Assembly (NCBI GenBank): GCA_963704875.1
Contig: CAVPIA010000001.1
Span: 77,323 to 141,322 of the forward strand
Direction of reading: 5' to 3'
Origin: CAMYOC01 sp963704875
GTDB taxonomy: Bacteria; Pseudomonadota; Gammaproteobacteria; Steroidobacterales; XN24
Length of the DNA stretch: 64,000 nucleotides
In this document: piece after piece, positions 25,134 to 34,311 of the stretch
Position numbering within the stretch: the stretch's first letter is position 1
How the letters are laid out: every line of letters begins with the position of its first letter
Notes under the pieces: generated by a model
Told to the model about the DNA's origin: nothing
Database searches by the model: none
What the model saw: only the letters and a program-made list of their open reading frames with translations
Made by a program: the position numbers and the translations under genes

Positions 25134-25744
25134 CTAGGGGTCGACAATCTGGTCTGCCGATGTTCTCCGGATCCCGTTGGGCCGGGGTGGACGAGGCAGG
25201 GCGTGGGCCCCTGGCCGGACCGGTGATGGCGGCAGCCGTGGTGCTTGATCCTGACGCGGTACCGGCTGGACTGGCGGATTCGAAGAAGCTAAGCGCTGGA
25301 CGCCGGAGCGAATTGGCGTCAGCGATCAGATCAGACGCAATCGCCTGGGCGGTGGCGTGGGCGGATGCTGCCGAGATCGACGCACTGAATATTCTGCGCG
25401 CGAGCATGCTGGCCATGCGCCGTGCAGTGCTGGGCTTGTTCACCCGTCCGGAGCATGCGCAGGTCGACGGCACGACCTGTCCGCGACTGCCGTGCACAGT
25501 CGAGGCAATCGTCCGGGGTGATTCCAGTGTGGCCGCTATCAGCGCGGCTTCTATTTTGGCCAAGGTCGCGCGCGACGAATTCATGCACAGCCTGGACCGC
25601 GTCTATCCCGACTATGGCTTCTATCGGCATAAGGGGTATCCGACGGCCGCCCACCTGGCGGCGCTTGCAAAGCTGGGTCCGTGCGCCTGCCACCGGCGCT
25701 CGTTCAGGCCGGTCCGAGAGTCGTTGCGCGGAGCCGTCGCTTGA
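25130..25744 (+). CDS. rnhB: Ribonuclease HII
   Basis: Cuts RNA in RNA-DNA hybrids and at single ribonucleotides misinserted into DNA. The 204 residues have the catalytic pair D21-E22 in GVDEAGRGPLAGPV. SAASILAKVARDEFM and the C-terminal YPDYGFYRHKGYPTAAHLAAL are also family signatures. The ATG at 25130 overlaps the lpxB stop (ATGA), and the stop overlaps the dnaE TTG. Placement between lpxB and dnaE is standard. Confidence 0.95.
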   Translation: MTRGRQSGLPMFSGSRWAGVDEAGRGPLAGPVMAAAVVLDPDAVPAGLADSKKLSAGRRSELASAIRSDAIAWAVAWADAAEIDALNILRASMLAMRRAVLGLFTRPEHAQVDGTTCPRLPCTVEAIVRGDSSVAAISAASILAKVARDEFMHSLDRVYPDYGFYRHKGYPTAAHLAALAKLGPCACHRRSFRPVRESLRGAVA

Positions 25745-28700
25745 GCAAGCCGTTTGTCCATCTGAGCGTGCACAGTGAATTTTCGCTGGCCGACAGTGTG
25801 GTACGGATCAAGCCGCTGATCGCAGCTGCCGTAGATCGACAGATGCCGGCCGTGGCCTTGACCGATCTTGGCAATCTGTTTGCGATGGTGCGGTTTTATC
25901 GGGCTGCTCAGGCGGCGGGGATCAAGCCGATTATCGGGGTCGATGCGCTGATCGACGAAGGTGAGAGCCTTCCGCCATCGCGGCTGATGTTGTTGTGCCA
26001 GAACCGACAGGGATTCCGAAATCTGTCAGAGCTGGTTAGCAAGAGCTATGCCGAGCCACGCCGCCGGGGCCGGCCGGTGATGCAGCGAAACTGGCTGATG
26101 GAACGCAGTGCCGGTTTGATCGCACTGTCCGGAGGCCGTGAGGGCGACCTGGGTCGCGAATTGCTCGCCGGCCGCGAACCTGAGGCCCGCGAGCGTCTGG
26201 ATTTTTGGCTTGAGCGCTTTGGCGACCGTTTCTACCTGGAACTCCAGCGTACCGGTCGTGAACATGAAACAGAATACAACCAGGCGGCTGTAGTGCTTGC
26301 GGCAGCGGCGGGTGTGCCGGTGGTGGCAACAAATGACGTGCGTTTTCTGGACGCAACGGACTTTGGCGCGCATGAAGCACGGGTCTGCATACAACAGGGC
26401 TTTACCCTGGACGACCCGGCGCGGCCCCGGAACTACTCGGAGCGGCAGTATCTCAAGAGCGGCGAGGCAATGGCGGAGCAGTTCCCGGAGCTTCCGGAAG
26501 CCATCGACAATGCCTTGCACATCGCGCGGCGCTGTAATCTGGAGCTGAGTCTGGGCGGTAGTGTATTGCCTGACTTCCCGGTGCCGGCGGGCATGGATGC
26601 GGCCGGCTATCTGGCGCAGAGCGCCGGTGAGGCTTTGGCCGATCGTCTGCCCGGTTTGTGCGGACAGACCGCTGATGCGGCGGAGCGCGAGGCGGCTGAA
26701 GATATCTACCACCAGCGTTTGCAGCGAGAGATCGAAGTCATCTGCGGGATGGGCTTCCCCGGTTACTTCCTGATCGTTGCCGATTTTATCCGCTGGGCCA
26801 GAGACAACGATATCCCGGTCGGTCCGGGGCGCGGCTCCGGAGCCGGCTCTCTGGTGGCCTATGTCTTGGGAATAACAGATTTAGATCCAATAGCTTATGA
26901 CCTTCTCTTCGAGCGGTTTCTAAATCCAGAGCGGGTGTCCATGCCCGATTTCGACATCGACTTTTGCATGGAGGGGCGCGATCGGGTGATCGACTACGTT
27001 GCCCAGCGCTATGGCCGCGACAGCGTTTCACAGATCATCACCTTCGGCACGATGGCGGCGAAGGCTGTGGTGCGCGACGTGGGCAGGATTCTCGGCCACC
27101 CGTACGGATTTGTGGACAAGGTCGCCAAGCTGATCCCGTTTGAAGTCGGCATAACCCTGGGTAAGGCGCTGGAGCAGGACGAGGAATTAAAGCGCCTGTA
27201 CAAGGCAGAAGACGAAGTCCGGACCTTGATCGATCTGGCCCGCCAGCTCGAAGGACTGGCGCGCAATGCCGGCAAACATGCCGGCGGCGTAGTGATCGCG
27301 CCGGGCCCGCTGACCGACTTCACACCGCTGTATTTCGAAGAGCCGGGCGGGAGTCAGGTCAGCCAGTTCGATAAGGATGATGTTGAGGCGGTTGGCCTGG
27401 TCAAATTCGATTTTCTCGGCTTGCGCACGCTGACTATCATCGATCGGGCGGTGCGGCGGGTAAACCGGATCCGTAAGGAGTCGGCGGAGTCGCCGCTGGA
27501 TATCAGCAATATCCCGCTGGACGATCCGAAGACCTTCGAGTTGCTCAAGGCCTGCGCGACGACTGCCGTGTTCCAGCTCGAATCACGTGGCATGAAGGAC
27601 CTGATCAAGCGTCTGCAACCCGACAGCTTTGATGACATCGTCGCGCTGGTGGCCCTGTTCCGTCCCGGGCCATTGCAGTCGGGCATGGTGGATGACTTTA
27701 TCAATCGCAAACATGGGACCAACCAGGAACCGATCGATTATTTTCACCCCAGCCTGGAGCCGATTCTCAAGCCTACCTACGGTGTCATTCTTTATCAGGA
27801 ACAGGTGATGCAGATCGCGCAGGACCTGGCCGGCTATACCCTGGGTGCAGCGGATCTTTTGCGCCGTGCCATGGGCAAAAAGAAACCTGAAGAGATGGCC
27901 AAGCAGCGCTCCATTTTCGTCGATGGTGCAGTCTCTCGTGGTGTCGAGAGCGGGACCGCAACCTATATCTTCGATCTGATGGAGAAATTCGCCGGCTATG
28001 GCTTCAATAAGAGCCACTCCGCGGCCTATGCGATGCTGTCCTATCAGACCGCCTGGCTGAAGGCGCACTATCCGGCTGCATTTATGTCGGCGGTACTGTC
28101 GGCAGACATGGACCACACGGACAAGATTGTCACTCTGATCGACGAGTGCGCGCATATGAACCTGGAGGTCCAGCCGCCGGACATCAACAGTTCGCAATAT
28201 GTATTCAGCGTGTCCGGCCCGATGGCGATGCGCTATGGATTGGGCGCGATCAAGGGCGTTGGTCAGGGGGCAGTTCAAAGCCTGATCGATGAATGCGCCG
28301 AAAACGGGCCATATACGGACCTGATGGATCTGTGCGCGCGAGCCGATTTGCAGAAGTCGAACCGCCGTGTGATGGAAGCTCTGATCCGGTCGGGGGCGCT
28401 GGACAATCTCGGCGCCAACCGGGCCACGCTGATGCATCAGCTGCCGTTGGCGATGCGGCGCGCGGATCAGCATGCCCAGGCCGAGGCAGCGGGTCAGGAA
28501 GACATGTTTGGCATGCCGGTGACCAATGGCGAGGCCGAGGTGGAATCGATGCCGCTGGAGACCCTGCCAGACTGGAGCGATTCGGAACGTCTGGCGGCGG
28601 AGAAAGAGACGCTGGGTCTTTACCTGACCGGACATCCGATCGACGCCTACCGCGATGATCTGCCGGAGTTGACCAATGCGCGGCTTGCGGATCTGGCTGG

Positions 28701-29250
28701 CGCCGAGCCGCCCGGTGAACGTCAGTACGGAAGCGGTCGGCGGGACGTTGTTGTTGCCGGTCTGGTGGTGAGTATGCGCAGACGGGGTAACCGGGTCAGT
28801 CTGGTGCTGGATGACCGCAGCGGCCGTATCGAGGCCACGCTGTTTGATGAGACCTTTCAGGAGTTTCGCAACATTGTCGCGCCGGATGCCATCCTGGTGG
28901 TGGAGGGCAGTTTGCGTTATGACGATTTTCTCGATGACTGGCGCATCAACGTACGCCGGATCACAGATATCGATGAAGCGCGTGAGCAGCGTGCCAGTCG
29001 CCTGATGATCAGATGGCGGTTGAACGGATCGGCCGACAGGTTTGTCGAGGAATTGCGTGGCGCACTGCAGCCCTATCGTCAGGGCCGATGCCCGGTTGCG
29101 GTCGTCTACGAGGGAGAAGGCGCAGCGGCGCGCCTGAATCTGGGTGAAGACTGGCAGGTGAAACCGACCGGTGAGTTGTTGCAGCAGCTCGGAAGACTGG
29201 TCGGCGGCGAAAACGTGCGCCTGATTTATGCGCGAAGGCTGGATGGCTGA
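25741..29250 (+). CDS. dnaE: DNA polymerase III subunit alpha DnaE
   Basis: The replicative polymerase subunit. The 1169 residues (E. coli 1160) comprise an N-terminal PHP domain (FVHLSVHSEFSLADSVVRI), the palm with catalytic Asp403 and Asp405 or 407 in PDFDIDF, fingers and thumb (MGKKKPEEMAKQR), a helix-hairpin-helix and an OB fold (DVVVAGLVVSMRRRGNRVS). The start is TTG 25741, overlapping the rnhB stop as TTGA and giving MSKPFVHL. Codons 377-397, just before the catalytic motif, are unusually AT-rich. Confidence 0.96.
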   Translation: MSKPFVHLSVHSEFSLADSVVRIKPLIAAAVDRQMPAVALTDLGNLFAMVRFYRAAQAAGIKPIIGVDALIDEGESLPPSRLMLLCQNRQGFRNLSELVSKSYAEPRRRGRPVMQRNWLMERSAGLIALSGGREGDLGRELLAGREPEARERLDFWLERFGDRFYLELQRTGREHETEYNQAAVVLAAAAGVPVVATNDVRFLDATDFGAHEARVCIQQGFTLDDPARPRNYSERQYLKSGEAMAEQFPELPEAIDNALHIARRCNLELSLGGSVLPDFPVPAGMDAAGYLAQSAGEALADRLPGLCGQTADAAEREAAEDIYHQRLQREIEVICGMGFPGYFLIVADFIRWARDNDIPVGPGRGSGAGSLVAYVLGITDLDPIAYDLLFERFLNPERVSMPDFDIDFCMEGRDRVIDYVAQRYGRDSVSQIITFGTMAAKAVVRDVGRILGHPYGFVDKVAKLIPFEVGITLGKALEQDEELKRLYKAEDEVRTLIDLARQLEGLARNAGKHAGGVVIAPGPLTDFTPLYFEEPGGSQVSQFDKDDVEAVGLVKFDFLGLRTLTIIDRAVRRVNRIRKESAESPLDISNIPLDDPKTFELLKACATTAVFQLESRGMKDLIKRLQPDSFDDIVALVALFRPGPLQSGMVDDFINRKHGTNQEPIDYFHPSLEPILKPTYGVILYQEQVMQIAQDLAGYTLGAADLLRRAMGKKKPEEMAKQRSIFVDGAVSRGVESGTATYIFDLMEKFAGYGFNKSHSAAYAMLSYQTAWLKAHYPAAFMSAVLSADMDHTDKIVTLIDECAHMNLEVQPPDINSSQYVFSVSGPMAMRYGLGAIKGVGQGAVQSLIDECAENGPYTDLMDLCARADLQKSNRRVMEALIRSGALDNLGANRATLMHQLPLAMRRADQHAQAEAAGQEDMFGMPVTNGEAEVESMPLETLPDWSDSERLAAEKETLGLYLTGHPIDAYRDDLPELTNARLADLAGAEPPGERQYGSGRRDVVVAGLVVSMRRRGNRVSLVLDDRSGRIEATLFDETFQEFRNIVAPDAILVVEGSLRYDDFLDDWRINVRRITDIDEAREQRASRLMIRWRLNGSADRFVEELRGALQPYRQGRCPVAVVYEGEGAAARLNLGEDWQVKPTGELLQQLGRLVGGENVRLIYARRLDG
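26869..26931 (+). other. Low-GC, rare-codon patch inside dnaE
   Basis: These 21 codons (residues 377-397) use GGA, ATA, ACA, TTA, CCA, ATA, GCT, TAT and CTA, codons avoided in the surrounding gene. By hand count 25 of 63 bases are G or C, about 40 percent, against roughly 60 percent around it. The protein sequence is that of the highly conserved segment before PDFDIDF, so the reading frame is intact. Confidence 0.6.
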
Positions 29251-29267
29251 TGGCCGAGCCCTGGTGC

Positions 29268-29296
29268 TTGCCAGTCGATGCTACCCTCGCTAGGGT
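29268..29296 (+). promoter_or_regulatory. Weak candidate promoter upstream of accA
   Basis: TTGCCA (29268-29273) and TAGGGT (29291-29296) are separated by 17 bp in the 91-bp dnaE-accA spacer. The -10 matches only three consensus positions. It also overlaps a 6-bp hairpin (TACCCT/AGGGTA, 29282-29297), which may be its real significance. Confidence 0.3.
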
Positions 29297-29341
29297 ACCG
29301 GGCCATAGGGTCTGTGGAATTCAGCGCGGTGGGAACAGGCG

Positions 29342-30301
29342 ATGAATATGAATTTCCTCGATTTCGAGCAACCGATCGCGGAGCTCGAAGCAAAAATCGA
29401 CGAACTGCGCTACGTCGGCGACGATTCGGTCGTCAATCTGAGCGAGGAAATCAATCGGCTCAAGAGCAAGAGCAATGCGCTTACCCGGAGCATCTTTTCC
29501 AATCTGAGCGCCTGGCAGATTGCCCAGCTGGCGCGGCATCCGGCGAGACCGTACACGCTGGATTACATCGAGCGCCTGTTTACTGATTTTGAAGAGTTGC
29601 ACGGCGACCGTTGCTACGCGGATGATGCGGCAATCGTCGGCGGCATTGCGCGTCTGGAAGGCGACCCGGTGATGGTAATCGGGCAGCAGAAAGGAAGAGA
29701 CACAAAAGAAAAAGTGCGGCGCAACTTCGGTATGCCGCGACCCGAGGGATACCGCAAGGCCTTGCGACTGATGAAAATGGCGGAGCGCTTCCGGATGCCC
29801 TTGATCACCCTGATCGATACCCCGGGAGCCTATCCGGGGGTCGGGGCTGAAGAGCGCGGTCAGAGCGAGGCGATAGCGCGAAATCTGTTTGAGATGTCGA
29901 AGCTGGCGGTACCGGTAATCAGCGTGGTTATCGGTGAGGGTGGATCCGGTGGTGCGCTGGCGATCGGTGTCGGCGACCGGATTCTGATGCTTGAATACGG
30001 TATCTACTCGGTGATCTCTCCTGAAGGGTGCGCCTCGATCCTGTGGAAGAGCGCTGACAAGGCGGAAGATGCAGCCGAGGCCATGGGCGTGACGGCAGAC
30101 CGTCTGCACAGTCTGGGGCTGGTAGATGAAGTTTTGCGCGAACCGCTGGGCGGAGCGCACCGTGATATGGACGCAATGGCTCAGGCCTTGCGCAACGCTC
30201 TGGTGAGTCATCTGGGAACGCTGGCCCGCCTGCCAGTCGATGACCTGCTTGCGGCGCGCTATCAGCGCATCGCGTCATTCGGCCGGTTCACGGAGGAATA
30301 G
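29342..30301 (+). CDS. accA: Acetyl-CoA carboxylase carboxyltransferase subunit alpha
   Basis: With AccD, transfers carboxyl from carboxybiotin to acetyl-CoA to make malonyl-CoA, the committed step of fatty acid synthesis. The 319 residues show the family N-terminus NFLDFEQPIAELEAKIDELR, then LIDTPGAYPGVGAEERGQSE and VIGEGGSGGALAIGVGDRIL (crotonase fold, oxyanion loops). An ATG at 29348 is an equally plausible start, two codons in. The codons for KGRDTKEK (29690-29713) are unusually AT-rich. It lies downstream of dnaE, as in E. coli. Confidence 0.96.
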   Translation: MNMNFLDFEQPIAELEAKIDELRYVGDDSVVNLSEEINRLKSKSNALTRSIFSNLSAWQIAQLARHPARPYTLDYIERLFTDFEELHGDRCYADDAAIVGGIARLEGDPVMVIGQQKGRDTKEKVRRNFGMPRPEGYRKALRLMKMAERFRMPLITLIDTPGAYPGVGAEERGQSEAIARNLFEMSKLAVPVISVVIGEGGSGGALAIGVGDRILMLEYGIYSVISPEGCASILWKSADKAEDAAEAMGVTADRLHSLGLVDEVLREPLGGAHRDMDAMAQALRNALVSHLGTLARLPVDDLLAARYQRIASFGRFTEE

Positions 30302-30314
30302 GGGCAGCCTGCGC

Positions 30315-31670
30315 ATGAGTTTCTCACTGCCGCGCCTGAGCGAGGCCCTGCGGTGTCTGTCCGGCATCCCCCCACAACCCCGTATTTGCGTGGCCCTGAG
30401 CGGCGGCGTCGATTCCATGGTCTTGATCCACGCCCTCGCTGCCTTATATCGCCAGGGCGACATCGCAGGACTGCGCGCGATACATGTGGACCACGGTTTA
30501 CATCCGGATTCGGCGAGCTGGGCGCAGGCCTGTGAGCGAGAATGCGCAGCGCTGCGGCTGGAACTGAAGCAATTTCAGGTGCAGGTACCCAGACGGCGGG
30601 GGGAGAGTCTCGAGGCCGCCGCCCGGGCGGTCCGCTACGCTGCGCTGGCCGAGGGTTTGCAGCCGGAGGAATGTCTCGCGACCGCGCATCACTCGGATGA
30701 TCAGATGGAGACGGTCTTGCTGCAATTGTTGCGGGGCTCGGGACCGGCGGGTCTTGCCGCAATGCCTGCGGTCAGCGATTTTGCCGACGGCTGGCTGATC
30801 CGCCCATTGTTGAATTTTTCGCGGGTCGAGCTTGAGCTCTGGGCGAGGCAGCAGGATCTGACCTGGCAGCAGGATCCGAGCAACCGCGACCCAGGCCCGC
30901 GACGCAATTATCTGCGCATCGCGGTGATCCCGGGTTTGCGCGAGCGCTGGCCAGCCGCAGCCGCAAGTGTCGGGCGCAGCGCTGCACACTGCGCCGAAGC
31001 CAGCATGCTGCTCGAAGAGCTGGCCGGGATCGATCTGAGCAGGCTTGCGACGGATGACAGTCTCGATGCCGTGGCGCTGGCGAAACTCAGCGAGGCGCGA
31101 CAACGCAACGTGTTGCGAGCCTGGTTGCGTCAGCGGGGCATGCCTTTGCCCGGTTTTCGTCGTTTGCAGAGCGCGATTCAACAGCTGGTCCCGGCCCGCC
31201 GTGACGCGAATCCCGAAGTGCGCTGGCCGGGCGGCGCGCTGCGTAAATATCGGCAACGGATTTATGCGCTGGATGCGGCGCAGCTGCGGCAATTCGAGCG
31301 CGAACCCGCGCCGCTGGTCTGGTCGGACCCAAAGCGCCCGCAGGATCTGGGGCCGGGATTCGGGCGCCTGGTCTGGTTTCGCGAAGCGGGCGGTGGCATT
31401 GATCAACGCTGGCTTGAGGGCACGCTACAGATCCGGTTCCGACACGAGGGCGAACGCGTATTGCCACTGGGCGGGGAGCACCATCGACGGCTGAAGAGCC
31501 TGTTTCAGGAGTGCGGTTTTGCGCCCTGGCAGCGGGACCGGGCGCCACTGGTGTTTGCGCAGAATCAACTCCTCGCGATCGCCGATCGCTGGCTTGCCCC
31601 GAAAGCCCTGGCAGCGCCAGGCCAGGCCGGCTGGCGAATTCGCCGGGAACTACCGCCTCCAGGCGTGTGA
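30315..31670 (+). CDS. tilS: tRNA(Ile)-lysidine synthetase TilS
   Basis: Attaches lysine to C34 of the CAU-anticodon tRNA(Ile), changing its codon from AUG to AUA and its charging from Met to Ile. The 451 residues have the PP-loop ATP-binding motif VALSGGVDSMVLIHALAAL near the start, ATAHHSDDQMETVLLQLLRG next, and two small C-terminal domains including HEGERVLPLGGEHHRRLKSL. The frame is open upstream into accA, but ATG 30315 gives the family start. It lies 13 bases after accA. Confidence 0.93.
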   Translation: MSFSLPRLSEALRCLSGIPPQPRICVALSGGVDSMVLIHALAALYRQGDIAGLRAIHVDHGLHPDSASWAQACERECAALRLELKQFQVQVPRRRGESLEAAARAVRYAALAEGLQPEECLATAHHSDDQMETVLLQLLRGSGPAGLAAMPAVSDFADGWLIRPLLNFSRVELELWARQQDLTWQQDPSNRDPGPRRNYLRIAVIPGLRERWPAAAASVGRSAAHCAEASMLLEELAGIDLSRLATDDSLDAVALAKLSEARQRNVLRAWLRQRGMPLPGFRRLQSAIQQLVPARRDANPEVRWPGGALRKYRQRIYALDAAQLRQFEREPAPLVWSDPKRPQDLGPGFGRLVWFREAGGGIDQRWLEGTLQIRFRHEGERVLPLGGEHHRRLKSLFQECGFAPWQRDRAPLVFAQNQLLAIADRWLAPKALAAPGQAGWRIRRELPPPGV

Positions 31671-31760
31671 ACGGTTTGTGGCAGGGCGGGTGTTCTGGTA
31701 ATTTGCCCTTCCGTCTTGTTACGGCGCGCACGCGCCCCTTCTTTAGGCGGATTCCTTATC

Positions 31761-33407
31761 ATGACCCGTTTTGTCTTCGTGACCGGCGGCGTGGTGTCAT
31801 CCCTCGGTAAAGGGATCACCGCAGCCTCCCTTGGCGCTATTCTGGAAGCTCGGGGTCTCAAGGTCAGCATGATCAAGCTGGACCCCTACATCAACGTAGA
31901 TCCCGGCACCATGAGCCCGTTCCAGCATGGCGAGGTTTTCGTCACCGAGGACGGCGCAGAAACCGACCTTGATCTGGGCCACTACGAACGTTTCGTGCGC
32001 ACCCGCACCTCCCAGGACAGCAATTTCACCACCGGCCGTATCTACAGCAATGTCATCGGCAAGGAACGGCGTGGCGAGTATCTGGGTGCCACGGTCCAGG
32101 TGATCCCGCATATCACCGACGAGATCAGAGATTGCGTGCACAAGGGGGCGGGCGATGCCGACGTATGCATGGTCGAGATCGGCGGAACGGTTGGCGATAT
32201 CGAGTCTTTGCCGTTCATGGAAGCCATCCGGCAGATGGGCACAGTCCTGGGGCGAGAGCGGGTTGTTTATGTGCATCTGACCCTGGTGCCCTATATCGCA
32301 ACGTCTCAGGAGATAAAGACCAAGCCGACCCAGCATTCGGTCAAGGAGCTTCGCTCGATCGGTATCCAGCCCGATGTGCTGGTCTGTCGGGTTGACCGGC
32401 CCTTGCCCGAGGAACAGCGACGCAAGATTGCGCTGTTTACCAATGTCGAGGAGCGTGCCGTGATTGCAGCGGTTGACGTGGACGATCTGTACAAGATCCC
32501 GATGATGCTGAACGAGCAGGGCCTGGACGACATCATTGTGCAAAAACTGGGCCTGGACGTGCCGCCGGCTGATCTTGGCGAATGGGAGCATGTGGTCGAC
32601 GTGCGTCAGAATCCCGAGGCCGAGGTCAATGTCGCGATGGTGGGCAAATATGTTGATCTGAAGGATTCCTACATATCACTCAACGAAGCGCTCAAGCACG
32701 CCGGCATACAGACCCGAACCGGAGTCAACATCCATCATCTCGACTCGGAAGAGATCGAGCGCTCGGGTACCGGATGCCTGGAGGCCATGGATGCCATCCT
32801 GGTGCCCGGGGGCTTCGGCGAGCGTGGCATCGAGGGCAAGGTGCAGGCGGTGCGTTTCGCCCGCGAACGCGGTATCCCCTATCTGGGTATCTGTCTGGGG
32901 CTGCAGGTGGCGGTGATCGAATTCGCTCGCGACGTAGCGGGCCTGAGCGATGCGCACAGTACCGAATTCAACCGTGAGACACCGCATCCTGTGATCGCGC
33001 TGATTACCGAATGGCAGGATCAGAGCGGCAGCGTCGAGGCGCGCAGCGAGGACTCCGATCTTGGCGGTACGATGCGTCTGGGCGGGCAGCAATGCAATCT
33101 CAAGCCCGGCAGTCTCGCGGCCAGGGATTATGGTGTCGAGCAGGTGATCGAGCGGCACCGGCACCGTTATGAGTTCAACAACAACTACCGGGAAGCTCTG
33201 GAGAGCGCCGGTCTGGTGTTTTCAGGCTGGTCGGTAGACGGGCTGGCTGAGGTTGTCGAATTGCCGGAACACCCGTGGTTCATTGCCTGTCAGTTCCACC
33301 CGGAATTCAAGTCCAACCCGCGCGACGGGCATCCACTTTTCACCGGCTTCATCAGCGCCGCGCGGGCGCATCGTGAAGCCTCACTGCCGGAGGCCGCACG
33401 GGCATGA
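31761..33407 (+). CDS. pyrG: CTP synthase PyrG
   Basis: Makes CTP from UTP with ATP and glutamine. The 548 residues comprise a synthase domain (FVTGGVVSSLGKGITAASLG; PYINVDPGTMSPFQHGEVFV) and a class I glutamine amidotransferase domain. The latter has the nucleophile Cys in GICLGLQ, the oxyanion loop PGGFGERG, and the HPE of CQFHPEFKSNP. A frame-extended start at 31716 is not conserved. The 90-bp spacer after tilS suggests a promoter, but none is convincing. The stop overlaps the kdsA start. Confidence 0.97.
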   Translation: MTRFVFVTGGVVSSLGKGITAASLGAILEARGLKVSMIKLDPYINVDPGTMSPFQHGEVFVTEDGAETDLDLGHYERFVRTRTSQDSNFTTGRIYSNVIGKERRGEYLGATVQVIPHITDEIRDCVHKGAGDADVCMVEIGGTVGDIESLPFMEAIRQMGTVLGRERVVYVHLTLVPYIATSQEIKTKPTQHSVKELRSIGIQPDVLVCRVDRPLPEEQRRKIALFTNVEERAVIAAVDVDDLYKIPMMLNEQGLDDIIVQKLGLDVPPADLGEWEHVVDVRQNPEAEVNVAMVGKYVDLKDSYISLNEALKHAGIQTRTGVNIHHLDSEEIERSGTGCLEAMDAILVPGGFGERGIEGKVQAVRFARERGIPYLGICLGLQVAVIEFARDVAGLSDAHSTEFNRETPHPVIALITEWQDQSGSVEARSEDSDLGGTMRLGGQQCNLKPGSLAARDYGVEQVIERHRHRYEFNNNYREALESAGLVFSGWSVDGLAEVVELPEHPWFIACQFHPEFKSNPRDGHPLFTGFISAARAHREASLPEAARA

Positions 33408-34243
33408 AGATCGCTGACTTTGAAGTCGGTATCGACAAACCGATATTTCTCATCGCTGGTCCTTGCGTGATCGAAAGCAGGGAGATGGCGTTGGAGACTG
33501 CCGGCCGCCTGCAGGAGATTGCGGCGAGGGTCGGGGTTCCGTTTATCTACAAATCGTCCTTTGACAAGGCCAACCGGTCGTCAATCGGCAGCTTCCGTGG
33601 CCCGGGTGTGGAAGAGGGGCTGTCGATCCTCGCCGAGGTCAAGCGTCAGTTGAAGCTACCGGTATTGACCGACGTGCATGAGGACACGCCGCTGGATGAA
33701 GTGGCCAGCGTGGTCGATGTGATGCAGACACCGGCGTTCCTGTGCCGCCAGACCAATTTCATTGTCAATGCGGCGAGCCAGGGCATCCCGGTCAACATCA
33801 AGAAAGGCCAGTTCCTGTCGCCCTGGGAAATGGGAAATGTCGTCGAAAAGGCCCGCTCGACCGGCAATGAGTCAATTATGGTCTGTGAGCGTGGTTTTAC
33901 TTTTGGCTACAACAACCTGGTGTCCGATATGCGCTCGCTCGCTGTGATGCGTGAGAGCGGCGCACCGGTAGTATTTGATGCCACCCATTCGGTGCAACTT
34001 CCGGGCGGCAAGGGAACGGCCTCAGGTGGCCAGCGTGAGTTCGTGCCGGTGCTTGCCAGGGCCGCAGTCGCAGCAGGCGTGGCCGGCCTGTTCATGGAGT
34101 CGCACCCGGATCCAGCGAAGGCGCTCAGCGATGGCCCCAACGCCTGGCCGCTGGATCGGATGGAGCAGTTGCTGGAGACCTTGTACACGCTGGACAGGAC
34201 AGTCAAACAACGACCGTTCGAGGAAAGCCTGCTCGACAGTTAG
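33404..34243 (+). CDS. kdsA: 3-deoxy-8-phosphooctulonate synthase KdsA
   Basis: Condenses phosphoenolpyruvate with arabinose 5-phosphate to give Kdo-8-phosphate for the lipopolysaccharide inner core. The 279 residues form a TIM barrel with IAGPCVIESREMALETA, YKSSFDKANRSSIGSFRGPG and FDATHSVQLPGG. The ATG overlaps the pyrG stop. eno, which makes the PEP substrate, follows after 68 bases, in the standard pyrG-kdsA-eno order. Confidence 0.96.
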   Translation: MKIADFEVGIDKPIFLIAGPCVIESREMALETAGRLQEIAARVGVPFIYKSSFDKANRSSIGSFRGPGVEEGLSILAEVKRQLKLPVLTDVHEDTPLDEVASVVDVMQTPAFLCRQTNFIVNAASQGIPVNIKKGQFLSPWEMGNVVEKARSTGNESIMVCERGFTFGYNNLVSDMRSLAVMRESGAPVVFDATHSVQLPGGKGTASGGQREFVPVLARAAVAAGVAGLFMESHPDPAKALSDGPNAWPLDRMEQLLETLYTLDRTVKQRPFEESLLDS

Positions 34244-34311
34244 ATGGACTCCGCCAATGCGGGGACGGTCCCCGGTGTTTGGCGATCAGAGATTTTCAGG
34301 AGAGTTTGACC

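Noticed and set aside
31671..31760. A promoter for pyrG (TTGTGG at 31676, TAATTT at 31699)
   Set aside because: Spacing is 17 bp but the -10 matches only three positions; not strong enough to list.
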